Shown here piece after piece: positions 47,119 to 56,018 of a stretch of DNA of 64,000 nt. How positions within the stretch are numbered: position 1 is the first letter of the stretch; every line of letters starts with the position of its first letter. The stretch is from Filimonas zeae (GTDB lineage: Bacteria > Bacteroidota > Bacteroidia > Chitinophagales > Chitinophagaceae): positions 769 through 64,768 of the forward strand of contig NZ_BMIB01000001.1 of NCBI RefSeq assembly GCF_014641615.1. Reading direction: 5' to 3'. Position numbers and translations under genes: made by a program. The notes beneath the pieces are model-generated. The model was not told where the DNA came from, ran no database searches, and saw nothing but the letters and a program-made list of their open reading frames with translations.

Positions 47119-50100
47119 CTAAGACTTCTTAGCCTTACCTAGCCCTATCTTATAGTCGTCTGGTGTGCCGGTTACCTTAATGTTCATAAACCGTACTTTT
47201 TTATTCACATCGCGGTATTCAATGGCATCTACCTGATCGGGGTCTACTTCTTCCTGCTTTCTGCCAAAGAGCGCGCGGAAGCCTACAGACGTTACCATTT
47301 TAAGCGGTATGCGCATGTAGTATTCCATCTGCAGGTTCATGTGCTGTTTGCCGGATATTTCCATAAAGCCCAGTGAGGAGTTGATGTTCATGCTGGGGAT
47401 GGTTAAGGCACCATCTTTAAACGTAAGCTTGTTGCGCAGAGTATCAAAGCGCACCATAGCCAGGTTCTTGTCTTTAAAGTATTTAGACATGGCCTGTATA
47501 GGCGCAAAGTTCATGAGCGTGCCATTGCGGATATCCACATCCAGCTGTGCCTGCGAGTTTTCTATAATGGGGGTAAGGTCAGGGTGTACCTGTACATGGC
47601 TTCTGATTTGGCCGAACAGGCGGCCTTTAATGTTTTTGTTGATGACGTAGTCCTGACCAAAGTAATCCAGCTTCAGCATCATCTTTTCAATATTGAGGTC
47701 GTTTACATTGATGCGGCTTCTGAAGTAAATCTTTTTAGGATCGGCGCCGTTAAAGTGGCCACGCATGCCCATTTTGCCTTCTGCAATTTCCAGCATCAGG
47801 GTATCCAGGTACAGGTGCTGATCGGCCTGCATTCGTACGTTGCCATGCAGGTTTTTAATCCACAGGCGATGGTATTTTATTTTGCCTATGCTGGTAGTGG
47901 CTCGGAAGTCAATGAATGGTATCTGGAAGATGTTAAAAGCATCGGCATGTGCGGATGTTTTATGTGCTACCCGGGTAACCGGAGGGGCGGTGGAAAGGCC
48001 GGGTGTGGCTGCTTCCTGTGCTTCGCTGAAGTTGTAACTGGTTAGCTGATCCACATCCAGAAAGCGGGAGTTGAAAACCAGATAGTTTTCTTTCTTCCTT
48101 TTTACGGTGTCTTTGCCGGTGTAGAGGCGCATGTTGATGTCAAAGTCGCTACGGCCTATTTTACCCGTAAGGGTGTCTATTTTAATAAAGTGATCCGCCC
48201 CTACTTTCACCATGCCTTTAATGCTATCCAGCTGAAAGTTGTGTTTGGTAAGAGTGCCCGATACGTTGGCTATCTTTATTTTGGCAAAGCGGAATACAGA
48301 ATCGTATTTCAGATCGGTTTTAGAACGCAGCCACAGATTGCTGGCTACTTCTGAATGATAGTCTTTAGGTACATAATTACGGCTGATGGGACCTAACAGA
48401 TCACTCAATGCAAAGTGTTTTGATTTGAAGTCGAATGCTACCTGTGTGCGGCCGCGCATTACCTTATCAAACCACAGCCCGTAATTGTTTACGCGGCCGC
48501 TGAAGGCGATATCGGTACTGTCAATTTTGCCCATGAAGTTGCGTAGCAACAAAGAGGTATCACCAATGGTAAGCTCTGCACCAAAGTCGTGAAAGGCATG
48601 CGGATAATGCTTGAAGCCTGCAAACAGCTTTTCCAGTTTAAACTTACCTCTGGGTAATGGCTTAGGGTGCAACAGTTCCTGTACGGAAGTCTCCAGTGCC
48701 AGGCCAATGTTAAAACCATAAATTTCTTCTCTGGCTTTGTTGCTTTTGGCGGTATCAAAGGCCAGTAGTTCTTTCATTATCATTTTATGGCTGCGTGCCT
48801 GAAAGGTTACCTGTACCGGTTTCTCCTGCTTGTGGAAAAGCGCCGGCAGATCGCTCAGGGAGGCTTTCATCTGAAAGTCGGAGTTGCCTATGCGGAACGA
48901 AAGAGTATCCATTTTTACAAAACCGTTCTTCATGTCTGCATGCAGGTCCAGATGCTCTATGTTGTAAGGATAAGAGGGGATGCGGAAGGTGAGGTCGCTT
49001 ATCCGCAACTCACTCTGTATGCCTTGTGTTAATTTACCCAGCGATTGTTCCGGCTCGCCTACGTCTACCAGCTCTTTAAAGTTCATCACCAGGCTAATGT
49101 GGCCGGTAATGCGCTGCAGATCTTTAATACCCAGAAAAGCGCCTATAAACTCCAGCTCCAGTTCGGAGTTTAGTTGCATGAGTATTTTGGGGTCGGTAAA
49201 GTCGCGCATTATAAAGTTGCCTTTGAATATGCCTTTATCCGGGCGGGCGTTCATGTTGGTGAGGCGCAGTTCAGATGTTTTCAGCGAGCGGCCGGCACCA
49301 TTGGTGTAATAGCCGGTAAATGCCAGTGAATCTAATTTCCTGTTGGCATCGGTATTGTGCATCCATGCGTTTTTGCACGAGAAGTTGAGCGTAATCTGTG
49401 GCATTTGCCCGCCTTTCAGTTTGCCTTTTACAGCACCCTCAAAGGTGAGGTGACCATCATAGGCAAAGTGTTTTAATTCTTTGCTTACTTCTTCGGGTGC
49501 AAAGGCAAAGAGTTGTTTAAAGTCAGGTTTGTCGCCGGAGAATTTCAGGTCTACCAGATTATCATTTTTCAAATCGGCGGTACCGGTGATATTAAAGATG
49601 GCATTTTCCAGTTTCAGTTTGCCTACCGGCAGACTCAGCACCTGTGTGGGCTTGTCGTAAGTCATTTTAAACTCTGCCTCCAGTTGCTTGTGGCGAAACA
49701 GGCTGGTATCACCGGGGCGGGTATAGTCTATCATGGTTTTGCCGGTGAGGTCGGCATAGATATGTGCGCTGTCGCTGCGGAAGGAAGATTTAATTTTGTC
49801 TATGTGAGAAGCTATATGCTGGCCGCTGATCTTATCTTCAAAAGCAATCTGCATGTTTTTAATCACCACCTTTTTAATATCCAGGTCCAGCTCCTGCGAA
49901 GTGCTGTCTGCTACTGCGGTGGTGTCTGACTTCATGCGGCTGGCTTCTACGATATTCAGTACGCCGTTATGCTCCTGTACCAGATTCAGATGGCCGTTTT
50001 TTAACACGATGGCTTTTACGCGGTATTTCTGTTCCAGAATATCGGGCAGACTAAAGCCTACATACATACGTTCTGCCTGATAAATGGGAGTGCCTGTTTT

Positions 50101-50352
50101 TAGCTTGTTAGCATAGAACTGTACGTTCTGCAGGCCTATAGATACGTAGGGGAAGTTCTGGAAAGGCGTAACATTGCTGCTGCCCACCACCAGCTCGCCC
50201 TGGAATTGTTTGTTCAATTCTTTAATAGCTATCTGCACCAGCCGTTGTTGTTGGGTGTACAAAATAGTAAGTGCTACCCCTACCAACACTATTAATAATA
50301 GAATGGGGAGTAGTACAAAACGGATCAGTCTTTTTTTCACTTTGCTTGCCAT
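47119..50352 (-). CDS. Large AsmA-like inner-membrane/periplasmic protein
   Basis: A 1077-residue protein. A single N-terminal anchor (LIRFVLLPILLLIVLVGVALTILY) is followed by a very long beta-rich periplasmic part with the AsmA N-terminal pattern (GELVVGSSNVTPFQNFPYVSIGLQ) and an AsmA-like C-terminal region (TLMNFAPIQAMSKYF, LTIPSMNINSSLGFMEISGK). AsmA-like proteins are thought to bridge the periplasm as lipid-transfer grooves between the membranes. The ATG at 50352 is used, 12 codons after the first possible start, because MASKVKKRLIRF directly precedes the anchor. A -7-like box lies about 35 bases upstream. Many long frames on the opposite strand are shadows. Confidence 0.85.
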   Translation of the reverse strand: MASKVKKRLIRFVLLPILLLIVLVGVALTILYTQQQRLVQIAIKELNKQFQGELVVGSSNVTPFQNFPYVSIGLQNVQFYANKLKTGTPIYQAERMYVGFSLPDILEQKYRVKAIVLKNGHLNLVQEHNGVLNIVEASRMKSDTTAVADSTSQELDLDIKKVVIKNMQIAFEDKISGQHIASHIDKIKSSFRSDSAHIYADLTGKTMIDYTRPGDTSLFRHKQLEAEFKMTYDKPTQVLSLPVGKLKLENAIFNITGTADLKNDNLVDLKFSGDKPDFKQLFAFAPEEVSKELKHFAYDGHLTFEGAVKGKLKGGQMPQITLNFSCKNAWMHNTDANRKLDSLAFTGYYTNGAGRSLKTSELRLTNMNARPDKGIFKGNFIMRDFTDPKILMQLNSELELEFIGAFLGIKDLQRITGHISLVMNFKELVDVGEPEQSLGKLTQGIQSELRISDLTFRIPSYPYNIEHLDLHADMKNGFVKMDTLSFRIGNSDFQMKASLSDLPALFHKQEKPVQVTFQARSHKMIMKELLAFDTAKSNKAREEIYGFNIGLALETSVQELLHPKPLPRGKFKLEKLFAGFKHYPHAFHDFGAELTIGDTSLLLRNFMGKIDSTDIAFSGRVNNYGLWFDKVMRGRTQVAFDFKSKHFALSDLLGPISRNYVPKDYHSEVASNLWLRSKTDLKYDSVFRFAKIKIANVSGTLTKHNFQLDSIKGMVKVGADHFIKIDTLTGKIGRSDFDINMRLYTGKDTVKRKKENYLVFNSRFLDVDQLTSYNFSEAQEAATPGLSTAPPVTRVAHKTSAHADAFNIFQIPFIDFRATTSIGKIKYHRLWIKNLHGNVRMQADQHLYLDTLMLEIAEGKMGMRGHFNGADPKKIYFRSRINVNDLNIEKMMLKLDYFGQDYVINKNIKGRLFGQIRSHVQVHPDLTPIIENSQAQLDVDIRNGTLMNFAPIQAMSKYFKDKNLAMVRFDTLRNKLTFKDGALTIPSMNINSSLGFMEISGKQHMNLQMEYYMRIPLKMVTSVGFRALFGRKQEEVDPDQVDAIEYRDVNKKVRFMNIKVTGTPDDYKIGLGKAKKS

Positions 50353-50385
50353 GGGTTGAATTGCTTCCGGTGAACAAATACGGGG

Positions 50386-50393
50386 CAAAAATA
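50386..50393 (-). promoter_or_regulatory. Candidate -7 box of the AsmA-like gene
   Basis: Reads TATTTTTG on the minus strand, fitting TAnnTTTG, with start expected near 50379. No clear -33 TTTG is visible. Confidence 0.4.
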
Positions 50394-50739
50394 ATGCCTC
50401 CGGGCTTATCGGGAGTTTTCATTATATATACGGCGTAAAAGAATCGACGGGGAGCCTTTTTTAGTAAAAAAGGGCCATTTATTATGTGTACAACAAAATG
50501 TCTGAAAACGCCAGGCCAGGTGCTTTAAGCGTGTTTTTGCTGTAATGTGTACAACAGATTATATCATAAAAACAATCATTAAATGTTAACGGGTTGTTGT
50601 ATTGGCAGATAAATAACCCTGGTATAAGGGTGCGAACTGCCTGACTGGTCTTTTTTGCAGGCAGCATTGGTAAATGTTGTTTCTTTGTTCTGCAATCGGG
50701 CTATCCGGTTGTTAATGCACATGTAAGCCGGATGAGAGG
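50394..50739 (+). promoter_or_regulatory. Control region upstream of the PUL sigma factor gene
   Basis: A gene-free stretch between the divergent AsmA-like and sigma factor genes. The 12-mer ATGTGTACAACA, containing the palindrome TGTACA, occurs twice (50484-50495 and 50545-50556), 61 bases apart. A 7-bp inverted repeat CTGCCTG/CAGGCAG lies at 50637-50664. These are candidate operators. No clear Bacteroidota promoter was found. Confidence 0.4.
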
Positions 50740-51300
50740 ATGCAGCCTTTAGCAGCGATACAGGAAAGGATCAGTTGTGGTGATGAGCAGGCACTGGCAG
50801 AGCTTTGCCGCTTGTTGCACCGCAAGCTGGAGCAGTTTGCTCATACGCTGGTTCGCTCACGCGAACTGGCTGAGGAAATTGTGGAGGATGTATTTGTGAA
50901 GCTGTGGTACAATCGCCAGCATATTACCACTATCGACAACTTATCTGTGTATTTATATGTGGCTGTGAAAAACCAGTCGCTCAACACGCTTTCCCGTAAA
51001 GCAAAAGAACTGGTTACTGCATCTTACGATCAGTTGGATATTACCCTTACGCATACTACTGCCGATCCGCACGACCAACTGGTATCTGCCGAAATGATGC
51101 AGCGTATGTACGATGTGGTAGAGGCGTTGCCGCCGCGGTGTAAAATGATATTTAAGCTGATTCGTGAAGATGGATTGTCTTACAAAGAAGTGGCTTCTAT
51201 TCTTAGTATCTCTGTAAATACGATTGATGCGCAGATGGCAATTGCCGTTAAACGTATTGCTGCTGCACTGGAGCTGACCCGCCCTCAAAAACTTTTTTAA
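50740..51300 (+). CDS. ECF-type RNA polymerase sigma factor (FecI-like)
   Basis: A 186-residue sigma-70 family protein. Region 2 spans about 10-80 (LAEEIVEDVFVKLWYNR), and region 4 spans about 125-180 (LPPRCKMIFKLIREDGLSYKEVASILSISVNTIDAQM, containing the helix-turn-helix). It directly precedes a FecR-like anti-sigma gene and a SusC with an STN domain, the standard trans-envelope signalling set of Bacteroidota. It probably drives the downstream susCD operon when the glycan is sensed. Confidence 0.93.
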   Translation: MQPLAAIQERISCGDEQALAELCRLLHRKLEQFAHTLVRSRELAEEIVEDVFVKLWYNRQHITTIDNLSVYLYVAVKNQSLNTLSRKAKELVTASYDQLDITLTHTTADPHDQLVSAEMMQRMYDVVEALPPRCKMIFKLIREDGLSYKEVASILSISVNTIDAQMAIAVKRIAAALELTRPQKLF

Positions 51301-51417
51301 CTTTTTTTTGTTTCCTCTTAGTAGATAACTGAAAAAACACTGTCTATGCTTTAGCAGGTGTTGACAAACAACGCTGTGTGGCTGATTGCGAGATGTTTCG
51401 TAGGGAGCTGAGGTATA

Positions 51418-52542
51418 ATGCACATGAATAAAGAATCAAACCGGATATGGATTCTGATGTCCCGTTCCCTGAACGGCGAGGCAGATATTGATGATAGGCA
51501 GGAACTGGAACAGTTGTTACGGGCCGATCCTGCTTTACAACAGCAATATCTGATGATGCGTGCGCTGTGGCAGAGCACTACGCCGGAAGCGGATACAGAA
51601 AAAGAAGTGAATGTATCGCGCATATTACAACTGGCGCGCGTTCAGGAAGCGGTGGCTGATATAGAACCGGTTACTCCGGTAAAAGCAAAGCGGTTTACAC
51701 TGCGGCATATAGCCATAGCAGCAGCTGCGGTGGCAGCATGCGTTGCAGGTATTTTTATTTATCAGGCTTATCCTATTAGTGCTCCGGAAACGGTGCAACT
51801 GATTGTTGCACACAATGGCAGCCGTACCCAATCCCGCTTACCGGATGGCTCTACGGTATGGCTGAACGCAGGTTCTTCTTTAAGTTATGAGGCTGATTTT
51901 GCAGGCGCTGTGCGTGCTGTAAAACTTACCGGCGAAGCTTATTTTGATGTGGCGCCCAATGCCCGCAAGCCTTTTATTGTACATACTTCCGGTATTCATA
52001 TTAAAGTATTAGGTACGGCTTTTAATGTAAAAGCCTATGCTACTGATAAAGCGGTAGAAACCACGCTGATCAGTGGTATGGTACAGGTGGTGCGGGAAGA
52101 CCGTGCTGAAAAGAATGCTATTTACCTGCACCCTGATGAGAAGCTGGTGATTGCCCGCAGACAAGCGAAAGCAGCCGGGAAAGGAAGTGCCTCCGGTGGC
52201 AATATGGTATCTGATTCGGCTGCGGGAGAAGAATGGCAGCTGGCGGAATCCATCATAACACGTCTTGATTCGAAACAACATACTACGGCTGAGCTGGCAG
52301 AAACTGCCTGGATGTATAACCGCCTTGTGTTTTCGGGCGACAGCTTTGGCGAGCTGGCGCCGCGACTGGAGCGGTGGTATAATATCCGTATTGAGTTTGC
52401 CGGCGAGGAGTTAAAGCAGTTGCATTTTAACGGCTCTTTTGAAAAGGAAACAGTGGAACAGGCTTTTACCGCATTGTCAACAGCGGCGCCTTTTCAGTTT
52501 TCTATCCAGGGGCAGCGGGTATTGATTTCGGCAGGAAAGTAA
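51418..52542 (+). CDS. FecR-family anti-sigma factor
   Basis: A 374-residue membrane protein. The cytoplasmic N-terminal part (SLNGEADIDDRQELEQLL) would bind the sigma factor. A single membrane helix follows near residue 100 (HIAIAAAAVAACVAGIFIY). The periplasmic FecR domain shows LPDGSTVWLNAGSSLSYEADF, VKLTGEAYFDVAPN and FIVHTSGIHIKVLGTAFNVKAY, then the C-terminal DUF4974-like LVFSGDSFGELAPRLERWYNI. It would receive the signal from the STN domain of SusC. The ATG at 51418 has a GAGG five bases upstream; the ATG two codons later is less well placed. Confidence 0.94.
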   Translation: MHMNKESNRIWILMSRSLNGEADIDDRQELEQLLRADPALQQQYLMMRALWQSTTPEADTEKEVNVSRILQLARVQEAVADIEPVTPVKAKRFTLRHIAIAAAAVAACVAGIFIYQAYPISAPETVQLIVAHNGSRTQSRLPDGSTVWLNAGSSLSYEADFAGAVRAVKLTGEAYFDVAPNARKPFIVHTSGIHIKVLGTAFNVKAYATDKAVETTLISGMVQVVREDRAEKNAIYLHPDEKLVIARRQAKAAGKGSASGGNMVSDSAAGEEWQLAESIITRLDSKQHTTAELAETAWMYNRLVFSGDSFGELAPRLERWYNIRIEFAGEELKQLHFNGSFEKETVEQAFTALSTAAPFQFSIQGQRVLISAGK

Positions 52543-52639
52543 CCTGAAAACGATTTTGTCTGATATGAAAAATGTAGTTCCAGTGCGGTATTTGCTTGTG
52601 TATCTGCACAATTTTCATCCGGAGTAGCGGAATGAAAAA

Positions 52640-52663
52640 CGGAGAATGTTGGCGCATTCTCCG
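52640..52663 (+). other. Stem-loop between the anti-sigma and susC genes
   Basis: CGGAGAATG at 52640-52648 pairs perfectly with CATTCTCCG at 52655-52663 (9 bp, 6-base loop). No T-run follows, so it is not a standard terminator. It may protect or process the mRNA between the regulatory genes and susC. Confidence 0.55.
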
Positions 52664-52696
52664 CATAAAGCAGGTTAAATCATCCATTTGCGTGTT

Positions 52697-52732
52697 CCCA
52701 ACCCTTGGCGGGGTTGGGTTTCATTAACCCAA
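52697..52732 (+). promoter_or_regulatory. Two mutually exclusive hairpins in the susC leader
   Basis: CCCAACCC (52697-52704) can pair with GGGTTGGG (52711-52718). TTGGGTT (52714-52720) can pair instead with AACCCAA (52726-52732). The two stems share 52714-52718, so only one can form. They end 13 bases before the susC ATG, placing the second stem near the ribosome-binding region. Confidence 0.5.
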
Positions 52733-52745
52733 CAATTCTAAAAGT

Positions 52746-55700
52746 ATGAAATCTCCGGTAACGGAAGCCAAAAAACCTTTGGCGTTAAAGCTATTGCTTC
52801 TCATGAAACTGACAACGATCTGCATGCTTGCCTTCGTTCTGAGTGTGTCAGCAAAAGGGCTTGGCCAGAAGAAAATTTCTATCCAGGCTAAGAATACTGA
52901 TATCAGTGCTATTCTCAGCAACATAGAGCAAAATTCCCCCTACAGGTTCCTGTACAATACCAATCTGCAGGCCATCCGCCAGAAAGCTTCGCTGAATGTG
53001 CGTGATGCGGAGTTGAAGGATGTACTGGGCCTGTTATTAAAAAATACAGGATTGAGTTTTCAGTTGATGGAAAACAATCTGGTGGTAATTAAAGAAGGCG
53101 CTTTTGCCCCGGAAGAAGTGGTAATTAAGGGCAAAGTAGTCAGCGAAACCGGCACTCCCTTATCCGGCGTATCTGTGCAGGTAAAAGGTGCCGCGCGTGG
53201 CACTACCACGGATTCAACGGGTGCTTTTACTCTTCGCGTGAATGATGAGAAGGCGGTGCTGATTTTTACCTATGTAGGGTATGAAATGCAGGAAGCCGCT
53301 GCTACTGCTGACATGACGGTTAGGTTGCAACCTTCGAGCATGCAGCTGGATCAGGTGGTGGTAGTAGGGTACGGTACGCAGCGTAAAAGCCAGGTAGTAG
53401 GTTCTGTTGCCAAAGTAAACGGTACAGAAATTACCAAACAGCCGGTGCTGACTGCTGCACAGGGCTTACAGGGCAAAAGTTCAGGTGTACAGATTGTGTC
53501 TTCCGGTCAGCCAGGTTCCCAGCCGGTAGTACGCATCCGTGGTACTAACTCTGTAACCGGTAATGCTGACCCTATTTATGTAGTGGATGGTGTTATTATG
53601 ACTGATATTACCAACATCAGCTCTTCAGACATTCTTTCTGTAGAGGTATTGAAGGACGCGAGTACACAGGCTATTTATGGTAGCCGTGCCGGTAACGGTG
53701 TGGTACTGGTAACTACCAAATCGGGCAAGAATGGCCGTATGCGTATTTCCTTTGATTCGTATGTAGGCTTTAAAACACCTACTTCTAAAGTGAAGATGGC
53801 AGACGCGCGTACGTATGCAGCTTATACCAACGAAGCAAGAGGGTACGATGGCGGTGCGCCACTGTACGGCCTGGACACGCTGAGATATAATACAGACTGG
53901 TTTAGTGAAATTACCCGTAAGGGCATTATGCAGAACCATAATATTAATGTAAGCGGTGGTACAGATAAGACTACTTATTACTTCAGCGCAGGCTTTCTGC
54001 GTGATGAAGGTATATTAAAAGGTTTTGATTATACACGTGCGGTAGTACGCCTGAACAATGAATACAAGCTGGCTAAGTTTTTAAAACTGGGTCATAATAT
54101 TAACCTGAGCGTTGCCAAAACCAATGTAAAGCCTAATGAGTTTCCAGACGCTTATCGTATGGCGCCTACGGTGCCGGCAAAATATGCGAATGGAGGCTAT
54201 GGTTACCTGACTGCATTGAGTGTGGCCAACCCGGTGGCGGCTTTGGATCTGGTAGATAATTTTAATACTGTAGCCCGTTTGCAGGGCAATGCGTATGCAG
54301 AGCTGACGCCTGTAAAAGGTTTAACTATCAGAAGCAGCTTTAATTTTGACCGTTTTGATGGAGACTCTACCAATTATGTTCCTCAGTACAATATCTGGAG
54401 TGGCCAGAAGATGGATACTTCATTGCTGAAGCTGAATACCGGTAATAGTTTCTATTACATTTTAGATAACAATGCTACTTATAGCGTTACTGCTGCCAAC
54501 GTACATGAGATTAAGATAACAGCAGGTTATTCGGCAGAGCGTACCAATGCCAGAAGTATTTATGCAGAGGAGAAGGGGATTCCTAACCAGCGTAATCTGT
54601 GGTATATTGGTCAGGGCCTGGGTAATATCAACTCTGATATTGTTACATCTATGGCTACACTGGTTCGCAGGGCTTCTGCTTATGGCAGGTTAACCTATAG
54701 CTACGACCGCCGTTATAACTTCACCGGCGTAATACGCAGAGATGGGTCCAGCAAGTTTCCTGTTGGTGAAAAATGGGGAACCTTCTATTCTGCCGGTGCA
54801 TCATGGATTGTAACGGAAGAGAATTTTATGAAGAACCAGCGTGTATTTGATATGTTGAAGCTGCGTGGTGGTTATGGTAAAGTAGGTAATGATAACGTAT
54901 CTAATGAAGTAGCTTTTTTACAGGCATTGGCGGCTACCGGTAACTATTCATTCGGTGGTAATGCTCAATCCGGGCTTACCAACAATGCTGCCCGTTTTAC
55001 CAATGCAAGCTGGGAGCCTACCAAAGGTGTAGATGCAGGTATTGAATTTACTACATTGGGCAGAAGGCTGACTGGTGAGGTAGGATACTATTACAAAACA
55101 ACCAATGCTTATATTCCGGTGCGTTTAACATCTGCCAGTGGTGATGCTGACAATATTGCCTATGGAAGAGCGGCTGATGTAAGTAACAGAGGTTTTGAAG
55201 TATCTCTGAACTGGAGCGATAGGATAAATGAAGACTTCTCTTACCACATTGGCGGTAACATTACTTTCAATAAGAATAATGTAGAGAATGTAGAAGGAAC
55301 CCTGCAACTGAAAGCGGGTAGCCTTAACAATGGTGAGGTGGTTACTTACACCGTGCCGGGTAAACCTATTGGTAGCTTCTGGGTGTACCAGACAGATGGT
55401 ATTTACAAAACCATGGATGAAGTAAATAACTCTGTACACTTTAATGGTGCTCAGGCAGGTGACCTGAGATATGTAGATACCAATGGTGATAAAGTGCTGG
55501 ATGATAATGATCGTATATGGGTAGGCAGCTATCAGCCTAAAACCTTTTATGGTATTAATGGTGGTATTAACTGGAAGAAGTTTGACTTTTCTATAGACTG
55601 TTACGGCAATGCCGGTAACAAAATCTATAATGGTAAAAAGGCAGTTCGTTTAGGTAATGACAATATAGAAATGGCAAGAGCTGAGAACCGCTGGACGCCT

Positions 55701-56006
55701 ACCAACACTAATGGTACCAATCCGCGCGCTTCTAACTCTATTCCCAAACCATCTACTTATTATGTAGAGTCCGGCAGCTTTTTCAGAATTAACAACATCT
55801 CTGTGGGGTATACCCTGCCTACCGAAGGATGGCATATGGGTATCAGTAGCCTGCGTGTATTTGCCACGGCACAAAACCCCATTATTTTCAAGAAGTACAG
55901 TGGCTATACTCCTGAATTACCAGGTACAGCTACAGAGGCAGGTGTAGAGCTTTCTATTTATCCTGTTACCTCTACTTACATTATGGGTGTTAACCTGTCA
56001 TTCTAA
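52746..56006 (+). CDS. susC: SusC/RagA-type TonB-dependent outer-membrane transporter with STN domain
   Basis: A 1086-residue importer for oligosaccharides. After the signal region (LTTICMLAFVLSVSAKG) comes an STN domain (about 45-115; ISIQAKNTDISAILSNIEQ) for signalling to FecR, then a carboxypeptidase-regulatory-like domain (about 128-200; VIKGKVVSETGTPLSGVSVQ), the SusC signature LDQVVVVGYGTQRKSQVVGS, the plug (VRIRGTNSVTGNADPIYVVDGV cut short here) and a long barrel ending YIMGVNLSF with the C-terminal Phe. Start ATG is at 52746. It pairs with SusD, encoded 12 bases downstream. Confidence 0.96.
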   Translation: MKSPVTEAKKPLALKLLLLMKLTTICMLAFVLSVSAKGLGQKKISIQAKNTDISAILSNIEQNSPYRFLYNTNLQAIRQKASLNVRDAELKDVLGLLLKNTGLSFQLMENNLVVIKEGAFAPEEVVIKGKVVSETGTPLSGVSVQVKGAARGTTTDSTGAFTLRVNDEKAVLIFTYVGYEMQEAAATADMTVRLQPSSMQLDQVVVVGYGTQRKSQVVGSVAKVNGTEITKQPVLTAAQGLQGKSSGVQIVSSGQPGSQPVVRIRGTNSVTGNADPIYVVDGVIMTDITNISSSDILSVEVLKDASTQAIYGSRAGNGVVLVTTKSGKNGRMRISFDSYVGFKTPTSKVKMADARTYAAYTNEARGYDGGAPLYGLDTLRYNTDWFSEITRKGIMQNHNINVSGGTDKTTYYFSAGFLRDEGILKGFDYTRAVVRLNNEYKLAKFLKLGHNINLSVAKTNVKPNEFPDAYRMAPTVPAKYANGGYGYLTALSVANPVAALDLVDNFNTVARLQGNAYAELTPVKGLTIRSSFNFDRFDGDSTNYVPQYNIWSGQKMDTSLLKLNTGNSFYYILDNNATYSVTAANVHEIKITAGYSAERTNARSIYAEEKGIPNQRNLWYIGQGLGNINSDIVTSMATLVRRASAYGRLTYSYDRRYNFTGVIRRDGSSKFPVGEKWGTFYSAGASWIVTEENFMKNQRVFDMLKLRGGYGKVGNDNVSNEVAFLQALAATGNYSFGGNAQSGLTNNAARFTNASWEPTKGVDAGIEFTTLGRRLTGEVGYYYKTTNAYIPVRLTSASGDADNIAYGRAADVSNRGFEVSLNWSDRINEDFSYHIGGNITFNKNNVENVEGTLQLKAGSLNNGEVVTYTVPGKPIGSFWVYQTDGIYKTMDEVNNSVHFNGAQAGDLRYVDTNGDKVLDDNDRIWVGSYQPKTFYGINGGINWKKFDFSIDCYGNAGNKIYNGKKAVRLGNDNIEMARAENRWTPTNTNGTNPRASNSIPKPSTYYVESGSFFRINNISVGYTLPTEGWHMGISSLRVFATAQNPIIFKKYSGYTPELPGTATEAGVELSIYPVTSTYIMGVNLSF

Positions 56007-56018
56007 TAACTTATTACC

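Noticed and set aside
52640..52663. A terminator between the anti-sigma and susC genes
   Set aside because: The stem is perfect but no T-run follows, so it is listed as a stem-loop only.
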